Assembly (NCBI GenBank): GCA_019114115.1
Contig: DXGD01000077.1
Coordinates: forward strand, 1 to 8,077
DNA from: Candidatus Nesterenkonia stercoripullorum
GTDB taxonomy: Bacteria; Actinomycetota; Actinomycetes; Actinomycetales; Micrococcaceae
Direction of reading: 5' to 3'
Length of the DNA: 8,077 nt
Part shown: positions 1-5,845 of the stretch, piece after piece
Numbering within the stretch: the stretch's first letter is position 1
Layout of the letters: each line of letters starts with the position of its first letter
Translations under genes and position numbers: made by a program
Notes under the pieces: model-generated
Seen by the model: only the letters and a program-made list of their open reading frames with translations
Told to the model about the DNA's origin: nothing
Databases searched by the model: none

Positions 1-2
1 AC

Positions 3-401
3 GAAATGGCGGCGCAGATCACCGGACGCGTCCGTCCGATGACGCGCAAAGAGCTGCGTGCCCTCTCCGGCGCGACGCGGGGCATGCTGGACACGTTGGA
101 GAAATTCCGCATCATCCGCGCCGACGACGACGGCCAGTACAGCCACCACGACCTCACTGCCGTCAAGGCCGTGCGTGTCCTGGCACGGTACGGCTTGGAG
201 CCGAAACATCTGGTCAACATCCGGCGGTCGGCGGATAACGAGCTGGACCTCATCTCACGGGCGATGGCTCCGCACGCGGCGCGCAAAGACGCCGCGGCGC
301 GCGCCCGGGTGGCTGAGTCGTCGAAGGAAATGCTGCAGTGCCTGAAGGATCTTCGCGGATCGATCATGGATTCAGCCCTGGAGGATCTCGACACGAACTG
401 A
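3..401 (+). CDS. ftsR: FtsR-type MerR family regulator, C-terminal part (5' end outside window)
   Basis: This is the C-terminal part of a MerR-family transcriptional regulator of the FtsR (Rv1828/Cg1631) type. FtsR in Corynebacterium glutamicum activates ftsZ, so the family is linked to cell division. The frame is open to the left edge (GAA precedes the first ATG at 6), and the visible 132 codons lack the N-terminal MerR helix-turn-helix, so the ATG at 6 is internal rather than the start. The visible part shows the family's C-terminal pattern: an RxMTRKELRALSGA segment, then LARYGLEPKHLVNIRRSAD (a second helical, winged-helix-like domain followed by dimerising helices), and a helical tail ending near LEDLDTN. 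The following gene is a BFN-domain protein 53 bp downstream on the same strand, matching the conserved actinobacterial order ftsR-BFN-second MerR. Family assignment rests on these motifs plus synteny; the DNA-binding half cannot be seen. Confidence 0.85.
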   Translation, partial: EMAAQITGRVRPMTRKELRALSGATRGMLDTLEKFRIIRADDDGQYSHHDLTAVKAVRVLARYGLEPKHLVNIRRSADNELDLISRAMAPHAARKDAAARARVAESSKEMLQCLKDLRGSIMDSALEDLDTN

Positions 402-454
402 GGAACGGGGAAGCGGGGCGTCCCACGCGAACCTGATGGGAGGCGCATGAGGCT

Positions 455-1003
455 ATGGACGACCAGCAGGTGCACCTTGATGTGGTGGGAGTGCGCATTG
501 AGCGGCCATCAAATCAGCCCGTGATCCTCCTGCGCGGCGCAGACCCCGGCACCGAGCACCTTCACGTCGCGATCATGGTGGGCACTGTGGAGGCCAATGC
601 GGTGGCCAAGGGCCTCCGGCATGAGCAGGCCCCGCGGCCGCTCACCCATGACCTGCTCGTCGATGTGCTGCGCGGATTGGGCGGCGGGGTCGAATCGGTG
701 GAGATCGGCTTGCTCAACGCCTCGACCTACTTCGGCCTGGTGACGGTGGTGGAGGGCCGTGTCATCGACGCCCGCGCTTCCGATGCACTGGCCATTGCCG
801 TGCGCGTTCAGTGCCCTGTCACGATGGACCTGCAGACGCTGCGGGCGGTAGCAGTGACACCGCGGGCAATTCAGGAGGGTGAAGATCCTGCCTCTGCAGA
901 GCACCCCGAGGATTCCGGGCCCATTTCAGAAGATGAGATCCAGGAGTTCCGGCGCTTCCTCGACGGTGCCGACCCCGAGGATTTTCGTGAAGAAGGCGGC
1001 TGA
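455..1003 (+). CDS. Bifunctional nuclease (BFN, DUF151) domain protein
   Basis: This gene encodes a 182-residue protein of the bifunctional nuclease (DUF151) family, orthologous by position to Rv1829. The BFN domain fills about residues 5-135. Recognisable family segments are RPLTHDLLVDVL (62-73), followed by a short strand (VESVEIGLLNASTYFGLVTV), and the strongly conserved DARASDALAIAVR motif (105-117). The tail after residue 140 is acidic (EGEDPASAEHPED, then EDEIQEFRRFLDGADPEDF), typical of actinobacterial members. Nuclease activity has been reported for plant BFN relatives; the bacterial role is not established, so a nuclease function here is only inferred. The ATG at 455 is preceded by GGGAGG at 438-443, about 11 nt away, and an ATG at 447 is out of frame. 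It lies 53 bp after the FtsR gene and is probably co-transcribed with it. The next gene, a second MerR regulator, follows after 289 bp. Confidence 0.9.
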   Translation: MDDQQVHLDVVGVRIERPSNQPVILLRGADPGTEHLHVAIMVGTVEANAVAKGLRHEQAPRPLTHDLLVDVLRGLGGGVESVEIGLLNASTYFGLVTVVEGRVIDARASDALAIAVRVQCPVTMDLQTLRAVAVTPRAIQEGEDPASAEHPEDSGPISEDEIQEFRRFLDGADPEDFREEGG

Positions 1004-1058
1004 TACCGACACCCTGCCGGCACGCGTATCGCTGACGCCGTCCACAACCAGGCAATTG

Positions 1059-1103
1059 TGCCGACACGGTGCGGCAGCTCGTCTAGTGCTTTCTGCCGAC
1101 ACG
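1059..1103 (+). repeat. Two 10-bp direct repeats TGCCGACACG upstream of the second MerR gene
   Basis: TGCCGACACG occurs at 1059-1068 and again at 1094-1103. A one-mismatch copy (TGCCGGCACG) lies at 1015-1024, just after the BFN stop codon. The first exact copy can also pair with CGGCA at 1072-1076 to give a 5-bp stem with an 8-nt loop, without a T-tract. The repeats sit upstream of the candidate promoter of the second MerR gene, so they could be regulator sites, but nothing in the sequence proves that and chance is possible. Confidence 0.3.
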
Positions 1104-1126
1104 CCGTAGAGTTAGAGCCACGGTGA

Positions 1127-1155
1127 TTGACCCACGAGCCGCAGCGCAATACCGT
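1127..1155 (+). promoter_or_regulatory. Candidate sigma-A promoter for the second MerR gene
   Basis: TTGACC at 1127-1132 is followed after 17 bp by TACCGT at 1150-1155. This is a good match to an actinobacterial housekeeping promoter (TTGAC-17-TANNNT). Transcription would start near 1162, giving a leader of about 130 nt before the GTG at 1293. The 289-bp space between the BFN gene and the second MerR gene makes an independent promoter likely. No convincing terminator for the BFN gene is visible in the same space, so read-through from upstream is also possible. Confidence 0.4.
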
Positions 1156-1292
1156 CGAAACCAGTGTTGTGCCACGACAGTTTGTGCCCAGGCTGGCGAG
1201 GCTGTAGTGGGAGCGCACTTTAGAGACCATGACGGGCATGACCCGGAGGGGCACAGTGCTGAGGCGCTTGGCCGCAATGAGGAGGACGTTAC

Positions 1293-1922
1293 GTGAGTTC
1301 GGATTCACGCCCCGAGGCGCGCGCGGCGCGTACGGGTGCCGGCGCTGCCACTGTCGCTGAACAGCAGCTGCTCTTCAGTGACGGTATGCCCGAACTCGAC
1401 GAAGAAATGGGCTACCGGGGCCCGATCGCCTGCTCCGCTGCTGGTATCACGTACCGGCAGCTGGACTATTGGGCGCGGACGAAACTGGTCCAGCCCACCC
1501 TGCGCAATGCTTCCGGTTCCGGATCAGCGCGTCTGTACTCCTTCCGCGACATCCTCGTGCTCAAGGTCGTCAAACGGCTCCTGGACACCGGTGTCTCGCT
1601 CCAGCAGATCCGCTCCGCTATCGAGCACCTCCGTGAACGGGGCGTGCAGGATCTCGCGCAGATCACGCTCATGTCAGATGGGGCCTCGGTCTATGAGTGC
1701 ACATCTGCTGATGAGGTGATCGACCTCGTCCAGGGCGGTCAGGGTGTATTCGGGATCGCCGTGGGCCGAGTGTGGCGTGAGGTGGAGGGAAGCCTGGCTG
1801 AACTCCCGCGCGAACGCAGCGCAGAGGAAGCGGACAGTTCTGAGACTGCCGCTCAGCAGGCCATGGAGCAGCAGGACGAACTGGCCCAGCTGCGCGCCCG
1901 GCGTCGTCCTCAGGCCTCCTGA
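1293..1922 (+). CDS. ResR/McdR-like MerR family transcriptional regulator (Rv1830 type)
   Basis: This gene encodes a 209-residue MerR-family regulator corresponding by sequence type and gene order to Rv1830 of Mycobacterium tuberculosis (ResR/McdR), a regulator tied to cell growth and division. After a variable N-terminal arm of about 40 residues comes the MerR winged helix-turn-helix (about 42-118): GPIACSAAGITYRQLDYWAR is the recognition region, GSARLYSFRDILVLKVVKRL the wing and following helix, and GVSLQQIRSAIEHLRERG the last DNA-binding-domain helices. Residues 120-170 (ITLMSDGASVYECTSADEVIDLVQGGQGVFGIAVGRVWREV) match the small effector or dimer domain of this subfamily. It has no metal-binding cysteine cluster like CueR or ZntR. 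The tail is rich in Glu, Gln and Ala. GTG is chosen as start because GAGGAGG lies 7 nt upstream (1279-1285). The downstream neighbour is convergent; the two stop codons are 42 bp apart. Confidence 0.9.
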   Translation: MSSDSRPEARAARTGAGAATVAEQQLLFSDGMPELDEEMGYRGPIACSAAGITYRQLDYWARTKLVQPTLRNASGSGSARLYSFRDILVLKVVKRLLDTGVSLQQIRSAIEHLRERGVQDLAQITLMSDGASVYECTSADEVIDLVQGGQGVFGIAVGRVWREVEGSLAELPRERSAEEADSSETAAQQAMEQQDELAQLRARRRPQAS

Positions 1923-1968
1923 GCAGGCCCTACACGGCGCCGCTCGCGCGGCGTGGACCTCTGCTCAG
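1919..1968. terminator. Nested hairpin shared by two convergent genes (candidate bidirectional terminator)
   Basis: CTGAGCAG at 1919-1926 is the exact reverse complement of CTGCTCAG at 1961-1968. Inside it, CGCCGC (1938-1943) and GCGGCG (1948-1953) form a perfect 6-bp stem with a TCGC loop. The outer arms contain the stop codons of both convergent genes: the MerR TGA at 1920-1922 pairs with the complement of the ParA TGA at 1965-1967. There is no T-tract on either side, which is common for actinobacterial terminators. Termination is inferred from position and symmetry. Confidence 0.55.
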
Positions 1969-2750
1969 CTGAGCTGATCGAGAAGCTGGTCGAAAGAGCG
2001 CGCCATATCGCGGACCTGGTCGCCCGGCCACAAGTGGACGGGATAGGCCGCACCCTGGACCTGCTGCCACCAGAGGTTCTCCTCCAGGATCGGTAGGAGC
2101 AGCTTGTCCTGATAGAGGCGCTCCATTTCCAGCAGCCGGTATTCGTGTTCGGTGGAATCTGCCCGAACCCGGTTCACCAGGACCCCCGCTGAGCGCAGCG
2201 AAGGTGCGAACTCCTGCGAAAAGATGCTGATGGCGCGCATTGTGCGTTCCGTCCCGGCCACGGAGAAGAGGCTCGGCTCGGCAACAAGCAGCACCTGATG
2301 CGAGGCCGCCCATCCGATGCGGGTGAGGCCCGACAATGAGGGCGGGCAGTCGATCATCACGAAATCATAGCCCCGGACGCCCTCGAGCAGAGTCCTCAGC
2401 CGCCGCAGGTCCTTGGGACGGATATCGGGCCTGTCGAAGGTGGCCGAGAGGGCGGAACCGGGGACGACGTCGAGCGTGGCACGCTGCCGGTCTTCGTCGG
2501 AGAGCATGTCCAGCCAGCCCGATGGGACCACGTGCTCCTTGAGATCGGCGCGCCGGGCGTCTCTGAGCAGCTGGCCTGCCTCAGTGCCGGCACCCTGCGA
2601 GACAGCGAGCCCGGTCGTGGTGTCGGCATGAGGATCCAGGTCGATGACGAGGGTCCTCAGGCCTCGCTGCAAGGCAGCCGAAGCCAGGCCGGTGGTCACG
2701 GAAGTCTTACCGACTCCGCCTTTCAAGCTGGAGATGCTCATGATGCGCAC
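1965..2750 (-). CDS. Orphan ParA/MinD-family ATPase
   Basis: This gene encodes a 261-residue deviant-Walker P-loop ATPase of the ParA/Soj family, which partition or position cargo by ATP-dependent dimerisation on DNA. The deviant Walker A motif is KGGVGKTS (10-17, with signature Lys10 and catalytic Lys15), the A' motif is LVIDLDPHAD (34-43) and Walker B is FVMIDCPPS (130-138). Length matches chromosomal Soj-like proteins, with no N-terminal DNA-binding extension. No parB or parS-like gene is adjacent, so this is an orphan ParA; its cargo is unknown and could be chromosome or a division-site factor, given the FtsR/ResR neighbourhood. Start choice: GTG at 2750 keeps the full first beta strand (MRIMSISS). 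GGAGGG lies only directly before GTG but about 10 nt before an in-frame ATG at 2741. A TATGAT box 6 nt before the GTG suggests a leaderless GTG start, so GTG is preferred and ATG 2741 is the alternative. Confidence 0.93.
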   Translation of the reverse strand: MRIMSISSLKGGVGKTSVTTGLASAALQRGLRTLVIDLDPHADTTTGLAVSQGAGTEAGQLLRDARRADLKEHVVPSGWLDMLSDEDRQRATLDVVPGSALSATFDRPDIRPKDLRRLRTLLEGVRGYDFVMIDCPPSLSGLTRIGWAASHQVLLVAEPSLFSVAGTERTMRAISIFSQEFAPSLRSAGVLVNRVRADSTEHEYRLLEMERLYQDKLLLPILEENLWWQQVQGAAYPVHLWPGDQVRDMARSFDQLLDQLS

Positions 2751-2756
2751 CCCTCC

Positions 2757-2762
2757 ATCATA
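2757..2762 (-). promoter_or_regulatory. Candidate -10 box of a leaderless parA promoter
   Basis: On the minus strand TATGAT (complement of 2757-2762) stands exactly 6 nt before the GTG start at 2750. Transcription would therefore begin at or next to the first base of the start codon, the usual layout of leaderless actinobacterial mRNAs. The -35 region, 17 bp upstream, is weak (CCCACA). The intervening GGAGGG could alternatively serve as ribosome-binding site for ATG 2741 if transcription starts further upstream. Confidence 0.45.
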
Positions 2763-2940
2763 GTGAGGAACGCCGCGTCTGTGGGGACACGTCGAGGCGA
2801 AGCGTGGTGCGGGTGCTCGTGACCTGGCGGGAGGTGTCAGTCCCGGCTAGCGAGGCGGCGGAATAGTGGCTGCCGGGGACGGTGGAGGGGGAACCTTGGG
2901 GGCAGACCGACGAGAGCCAGTTCTTCCTACCGTCAGCTCC

Positions 2941-3606
2941 TCAGGGACTTTCCGCCGTCGCTGAATCCCGGTGTCCTTGAAGGCCCGCCAGGATATGGGC
3001 GCGCATGATAGCGGCGGCCCAGTCGGCGTCCTGCACTGACGCGGCGATCGCCAGCTCCTGATGATGCATGATGCTGCGTTCCAGTGCTGTCGGCGAATAG
3101 GAGACGAACACTTTGGCCACGAGCAGGGGAGTCCGCAGGTGCATGGCGGCCGCCGCCAGGGGGCGGTTGGTGGCCGCGTCGAGGAAGACCTGGTGAAAGG
3201 CGTTGTTGAGCCGGGAGAGCTCACCGCGTGCCGCTGCCTCCGTGGGAGGTCCTTCGTCAACGGGCAGCGCCGCCATCTGGGCGTTCAGGTCATTGAGTCG
3301 CTCGATGTCCTGGCCTCGCAGCTGCGGGACGGCACTGGCCACCGCCGCTGGCTCGACGACAGCGCGGGCCCGGTAGACGTCCTCGATGTCGGACAGGCTG
3401 TAGTGGCGGATGCGAGCGCCACGGTGAGGGACTAGATCCACCACGCCGACAGTGGACAGCTCACGCAGCGCATCCCGGATGGGGGTCCTGCTCACGCCCA
3501 GCGCAGTGGCCAGATTGGATTCTCGCAGCCACTGGCCTCCGAGGTATTCCCCGGAGACGAGGAGGTCCAGGAGCCGGTCTTTCACGCTGGGCATCACGAC
3601 GGCCAT
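2941..3606 (-). CDS. GntR family regulator, FadR subfamily (FCD domain)
   Basis: This gene encodes a 221-residue GntR-family transcriptional regulator of the FCD (FadR-C) subfamily, which usually controls catabolism of carboxylic acids and binds the acid or a product. The N-terminal winged helix-turn-helix spans about 6-68, with LRESNLATALGVSRTPIRDALREL (27-50) as the family signature. The all-helical FCD effector domain follows (about 72-212). Its metal or ligand residues can be placed: His138 in LNNAFHQVFLDAATN, His182 in HHQELAIA, and His204 in MRAHILAGL; the usual first Asp appears to be Asn134. It is the last gene of the lyase/CoA-transferase operon, so it is expressed with the pathway it probably controls. 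The start at 3606 overlaps the lyase by 13 nt with AGAGG only 3 nt away. An in-frame ATG at 3594 would give a TGATG one-base overlap and a 217-residue protein starting MPSVKDRL. Confidence 0.92.
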   Translation of the reverse strand: MAVVMPSVKDRLLDLLVSGEYLGGQWLRESNLATALGVSRTPIRDALRELSTVGVVDLVPHRGARIRHYSLSDIEDVYRARAVVEPAAVASAVPQLRGQDIERLNDLNAQMAALPVDEGPPTEAAARGELSRLNNAFHQVFLDAATNRPLAAAAMHLRTPLLVAKVFVSYSPTALERSIMHHQELAIAASVQDADWAAAIMRAHILAGLQGHRDSATAESP

Positions 3607-4571
3607 TCTGCCTCTGCAAGGGCTCTGCGCGTCCCGCCACGGGAGACGAAGGAGGCCCGCGGAAATCCGGTGAGCTGCGTGACGTCTTCGGCGAGGAGGC
3701 GGTACGCCTCGAAATCGATACCGGTGGCCACTCCTATCGAATCCAGCAGGTGCAGCAAGTCCTCGGTGGGCATATTGCCCAAGACCGCGGGGTCACCGGG
3801 GAACCACATATCCCCGCCGAGGCCGGAGAAGGAGGCCTCGAGCCAGTTCGCTCCGGCTGAGAGCCCCGCGAGCGCGTTCGCCGGAGCGAAGCCGTTGCGG
3901 TTGTGCAAGTGCAGGCCGACGTCGAGATCGGGGTAGCGGTCCAGCACCCCGCGCACTCCCGCGTAGACCTCGCGCGGATGCTCCTGGCCCGTCGTCGTCG
4001 CAAGATAGACGCCGTGCGCGCCCGCCTCCAATGCTGCCTCGACTACCCGCAGCCGTTCCGCCTCGCTGACTTGGCCACGGCAGGGCGCGAAGAACGAACA
4101 GGCGATGCCGACGACCAGGCGCTGCCCGACCGAGCGGGCCACCGCCCCGACCTCCGCGAGATCCGCGATCAGCTCAGCGGTGCTGCGGTTCTGGTTCTTC
4201 CGCGCCATGCCGTCGTCGGCCGGAATCACAATGGCGACTTCGTCGAGCGCGCACTCGGCGGCACGCTCCATTCCGCGCAGATTCGGGACCAGCGCGCGGT
4301 ATCGGGTGCCGCCATCACGCGGCAGGGCGGCGATGACCTCACTGGCATCGGCCAGTTGCGGTAAGACTTTGGGGTGCGCGAACGATGCCACTTCGATCTC
4401 TTGCACCCCGGCCGCGATGAGACGGTCGACGATCTCCAGCTTCGTGTTGGTAGGCAGCGGCTGTTCCACCGCCTGAAGGCCGTCGCGGAGGCCTACTTCC
4501 ACGACTCGGGTGCGCTCCGGCAGGTGCCATGCCCGGAGGAGGTCGGGCTGCTCAGCTGTGGAGTCGGTCAT
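3594..4571 (-). CDS. HMG-CoA lyase family enzyme (hydroxyacyl-CoA lyase, substrate uncertain)
   Basis: This gene encodes a 325-residue TIM-barrel lyase of the HMG-CoA lyase / DRE-metallolyase superfamily, expected to cleave a 3-hydroxyacyl-CoA into an acyl-CoA and a keto acid or ketone in the cytoplasm with a divalent metal. Conserved elements are VEVGLRDGLQ (24-33; Arg29, Asp30 and Gln33 match Arg41, Asp42 and Gln45 of human HMGCL), IEVASFAHPKVLPQLAD (59-75; Glu60), the metal ligands GLHLHNRNG (219-227; His221 and His223), and GLGGDMWFPGDPAVLGNMPTEDL (250-272; Asn266). Two departures stand out. The flexible-loop cysteine of HMG-CoA lyases (GGCP) is replaced by Asp254, and the usual HxHDTxG is HLHNRNG. 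Its ATG overlaps the CoA-transferase stop as ATGA, with GAGGA about 9 nt upstream. Next to a class III CoA-transferase it may be an (R)-citramalyl-CoA lyase-like or HMG-CoA lyase-like enzyme; the exact substrate is not shown. Confidence 0.88.
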   Translation of the reverse strand: MTDSTAEQPDLLRAWHLPERTRVVEVGLRDGLQAVEQPLPTNTKLEIVDRLIAAGVQEIEVASFAHPKVLPQLADASEVIAALPRDGGTRYRALVPNLRGMERAAECALDEVAIVIPADDGMARKNQNRSTAELIADLAEVGAVARSVGQRLVVGIACSFFAPCRGQVSEAERLRVVEAALEAGAHGVYLATTTGQEHPREVYAGVRGVLDRYPDLDVGLHLHNRNGFAPANALAGLSAGANWLEASFSGLGGDMWFPGDPAVLGNMPTEDLLHLLDSIGVATGIDFEAYRLLAEDVTQLTGFPRASFVSRGGTRRALAEAEWPS

Positions 4572-5770
4572 CGCACTACTTCCTCTGCCTCCAGCGCTGA
4601 GATCTCAGCAGCGGAGTACCCGTGCTCGCTGAGCACCTCTGCGGTGTGCTCGCCGAGAGCGGGACCGGGCCATCGTATTTCTCCGTCGGTTCTGCTGAAG
4701 CGTGGGAAGGTGTTCTGCATGGGTACTTCGCCAAGTGTCGGATGGGGCACGGAGACGATCGACTCCCGCGCCTGGAACTGAGGGTCCCCGAGCATGTCCT
4801 GGGGGCGGAAGATCCGTCCGACGGGGACACCGTGCTCGGTGAGCCTGGCCTCGAGGTCCTCGGCGTCGAACCTCACGGTGTAGCCTGCGATGATGTCGTC
4901 GAGTTCTGCTTGATGCGCGCCGCGTTCATGGTGTCCGAGGAATCGACTGTCTGCGGCCAGTTCTGGACGGTCGATGGCGGTGCACAGCCTGCGGAAGACC
5001 GTGTCCTGGTTGGCGGCAATGATGAGCCAGGTGCCGTCGCCTGCAGGATAGACGTTGCTCGGGGCGATCTTGGGCAGCACGGAGCCGCTGCGTTCGCGCT
5101 GAACCCCGCCAACGGCCCAGTCGGGAACCAGCGACTCCATGACCCCGAGAACCGACTCATAGATGGAGGCGTCGACGACCTGCCCCCGGCCGGACCGGTG
5201 CCGCTCGTGAAGCGCCGTCAGCGCACCGAGCGCGGCGAAGGTCGCAGCCAGGGTGTCACCGATGGAGATCCCGACCCGGGACGGTGGAGAGTCCGGATCG
5301 CCGACGACGTAACGCATCCCGCCCATGGCCTCTCCGATGGATCCGTATCCGGCGCGCTGGGCGTATGGTCCGGTCTGGCCGAATCCGGAGACCCGGACCA
5401 TGATGAGCCCGGGGTTGGTGGCGCTGAGCGTGGCGTAGTCCATGCCCCAGCGCTCCATCGCGCCGGGCCGGAAATTCTCGATCAGGATGTCCGCGTCCTG
5501 GATGAGGTCCTTGGCGATCTGCTGCCCCTTCGAGGTCCTCAAGTCCACCGCGACGGATCGCTTATTGCGTCCCAGGACGGCCCACCACAATGAGTGGCCC
5601 TGCGGGTGCGCCTGCCCCCACTGTCGCAGCGGATCTCCTGCCCGGGGCTCCTCGATCTTGACGATATCTGCGCCGGCGTCGCCCAGCAGCTGGCCGCAGA
5701 ATGGGCCGGCGATCAGCTGTCCCATCTCGACGACTTTCAACCCCGCCAGCGGAGCCTGTGGTGATGTCAT
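4568..5770 (-). CDS. CaiB/BaiF family (class III) CoA-transferase
   Basis: This gene encodes a 400-residue family III CoA-transferase, which moves CoA from a donor such as succinyl-CoA to a free carboxylate through an aspartyl-CoA anhydride intermediate. The N-terminal segment LAGLKVVEMGQLIAGPFCGQLLGDAGADIVKIE (8-40) is the family hallmark, followed by EPRAGDPLR, NKRSVAVDL and ILIENFRPGAMERWG. The catalytic aspartate is Asp172 in GISIGDTLAATFAALGAL, equivalent to Asp169 of formyl-CoA transferase. Length and domain order are normal. It is the first gene of a three-gene operon with the lyase and GntR regulator and overlaps the lyase by 4 nt (ATGA). GAAGG lies about 6 nt before the ATG. The context suggests it activates the imported acid that the lyase then cleaves, similar to succinyl-CoA:citramalate transferase or SUGCT-type 3-hydroxy-3-methylglutarate transferases. 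The substrate is inferred only; annotations as formyl-CoA or carnitine CoA-transferase would be over-specific. Confidence 0.92.
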   Translation of the reverse strand: MTSPQAPLAGLKVVEMGQLIAGPFCGQLLGDAGADIVKIEEPRAGDPLRQWGQAHPQGHSLWWAVLGRNKRSVAVDLRTSKGQQIAKDLIQDADILIENFRPGAMERWGMDYATLSATNPGLIMVRVSGFGQTGPYAQRAGYGSIGEAMGGMRYVVGDPDSPPSRVGISIGDTLAATFAALGALTALHERHRSGRGQVVDASIYESVLGVMESLVPDWAVGGVQRERSGSVLPKIAPSNVYPAGDGTWLIIAANQDTVFRRLCTAIDRPELAADSRFLGHHERGAHQAELDDIIAGYTVRFDAEDLEARLTEHGVPVGRIFRPQDMLGDPQFQARESIVSVPHPTLGEVPMQNTFPRFSRTDGEIRWPGPALGEHTAEVLSEHGYSAAEISALEAEEVVR

Positions 5771-5793
5771 GTGCCACCTTCACGTGCGAATGA

Positions 5794-5812
5794 GCAACGA
5801 TCGAATCGTTGC
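5794..5812. promoter_or_regulatory. Perfect 8-3-8 inverted repeat in the divergent control region
   Basis: GCAACGAT (5794-5801), spacer CGA, and ATCGTTGC (5805-5812) form a perfect inverted repeat. It lies 24 bp upstream of the CoA-transferase ATG, in what would be its 5' leader or promoter-proximal DNA. It contains the half-sites ACGAT/ATCGT that also make up the palindrome at 5834-5845, in the opposite arrangement. It may be a second operator or an mRNA hairpin. Confidence 0.5.
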
Positions 5813-5838
5813 ATGTTAGCTAGATCACTCATTATCGT
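5809..5838 (+). promoter_or_regulatory. Candidate promoter for the DUF3311/symporter operon
   Basis: TTGCAT (5809-5814) and TATCGT (5833-5838) are separated by 18 bp. An overlapping alternative is TTAGCT (5816-5821) with TACGAT (5840-5845), also 18 bp apart. Either -10 box lies inside or against the GTATAC palindrome, so a bound repressor would block it. The leader to the ATG at 5980 would be about 130 nt. Several AT-rich boxes compete here, so the exact choice is uncertain. Confidence 0.3.
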
Positions 5839-5845
5839 ATACGAT
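5834..5845. promoter_or_regulatory. Palindromic operator, probably for the GntR/FCD regulator
   Basis: ATCGTATACGAT is a perfect 12-bp palindrome midway in the 209-bp divergent gap between the CoA-transferase and the DUF3311 gene. GntR/FCD regulators typically bind short palindromes with a GTATAC-like core, and a regulator of exactly this family ends the minus-strand operon. On the minus strand a GATAAT -10-like box (5831-5836) overlaps it, and on the plus strand so do the candidate -10 boxes, so one bound dimer could control both operons. It is flanked by near-inverted arms AGCTAGATC (5818-5826) and GATCTTAGCT (5843-5852). Binding is inferred from motif and context. Confidence 0.65.

Noticed and set aside
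2840..2880. Possible hairpin GTCCCGGC / GCCGGGGAC after the GntR gene
   Set aside because: It has 8 pairs with one bulge but a loop of about 24 nt and lies 60 bp beyond the stop codon without a T-tract, too weak to call a terminator. I see nothing else in the space between GntR and parA except the parA promoter.
4622..5593. 323-codon plus-strand frame antisense to the CoA-transferase
   Set aside because: The opposite strand encodes a complete class III CoA-transferase with its catalytic Asp. This frame has no family motif and no promoter or ribosome-binding site of note.
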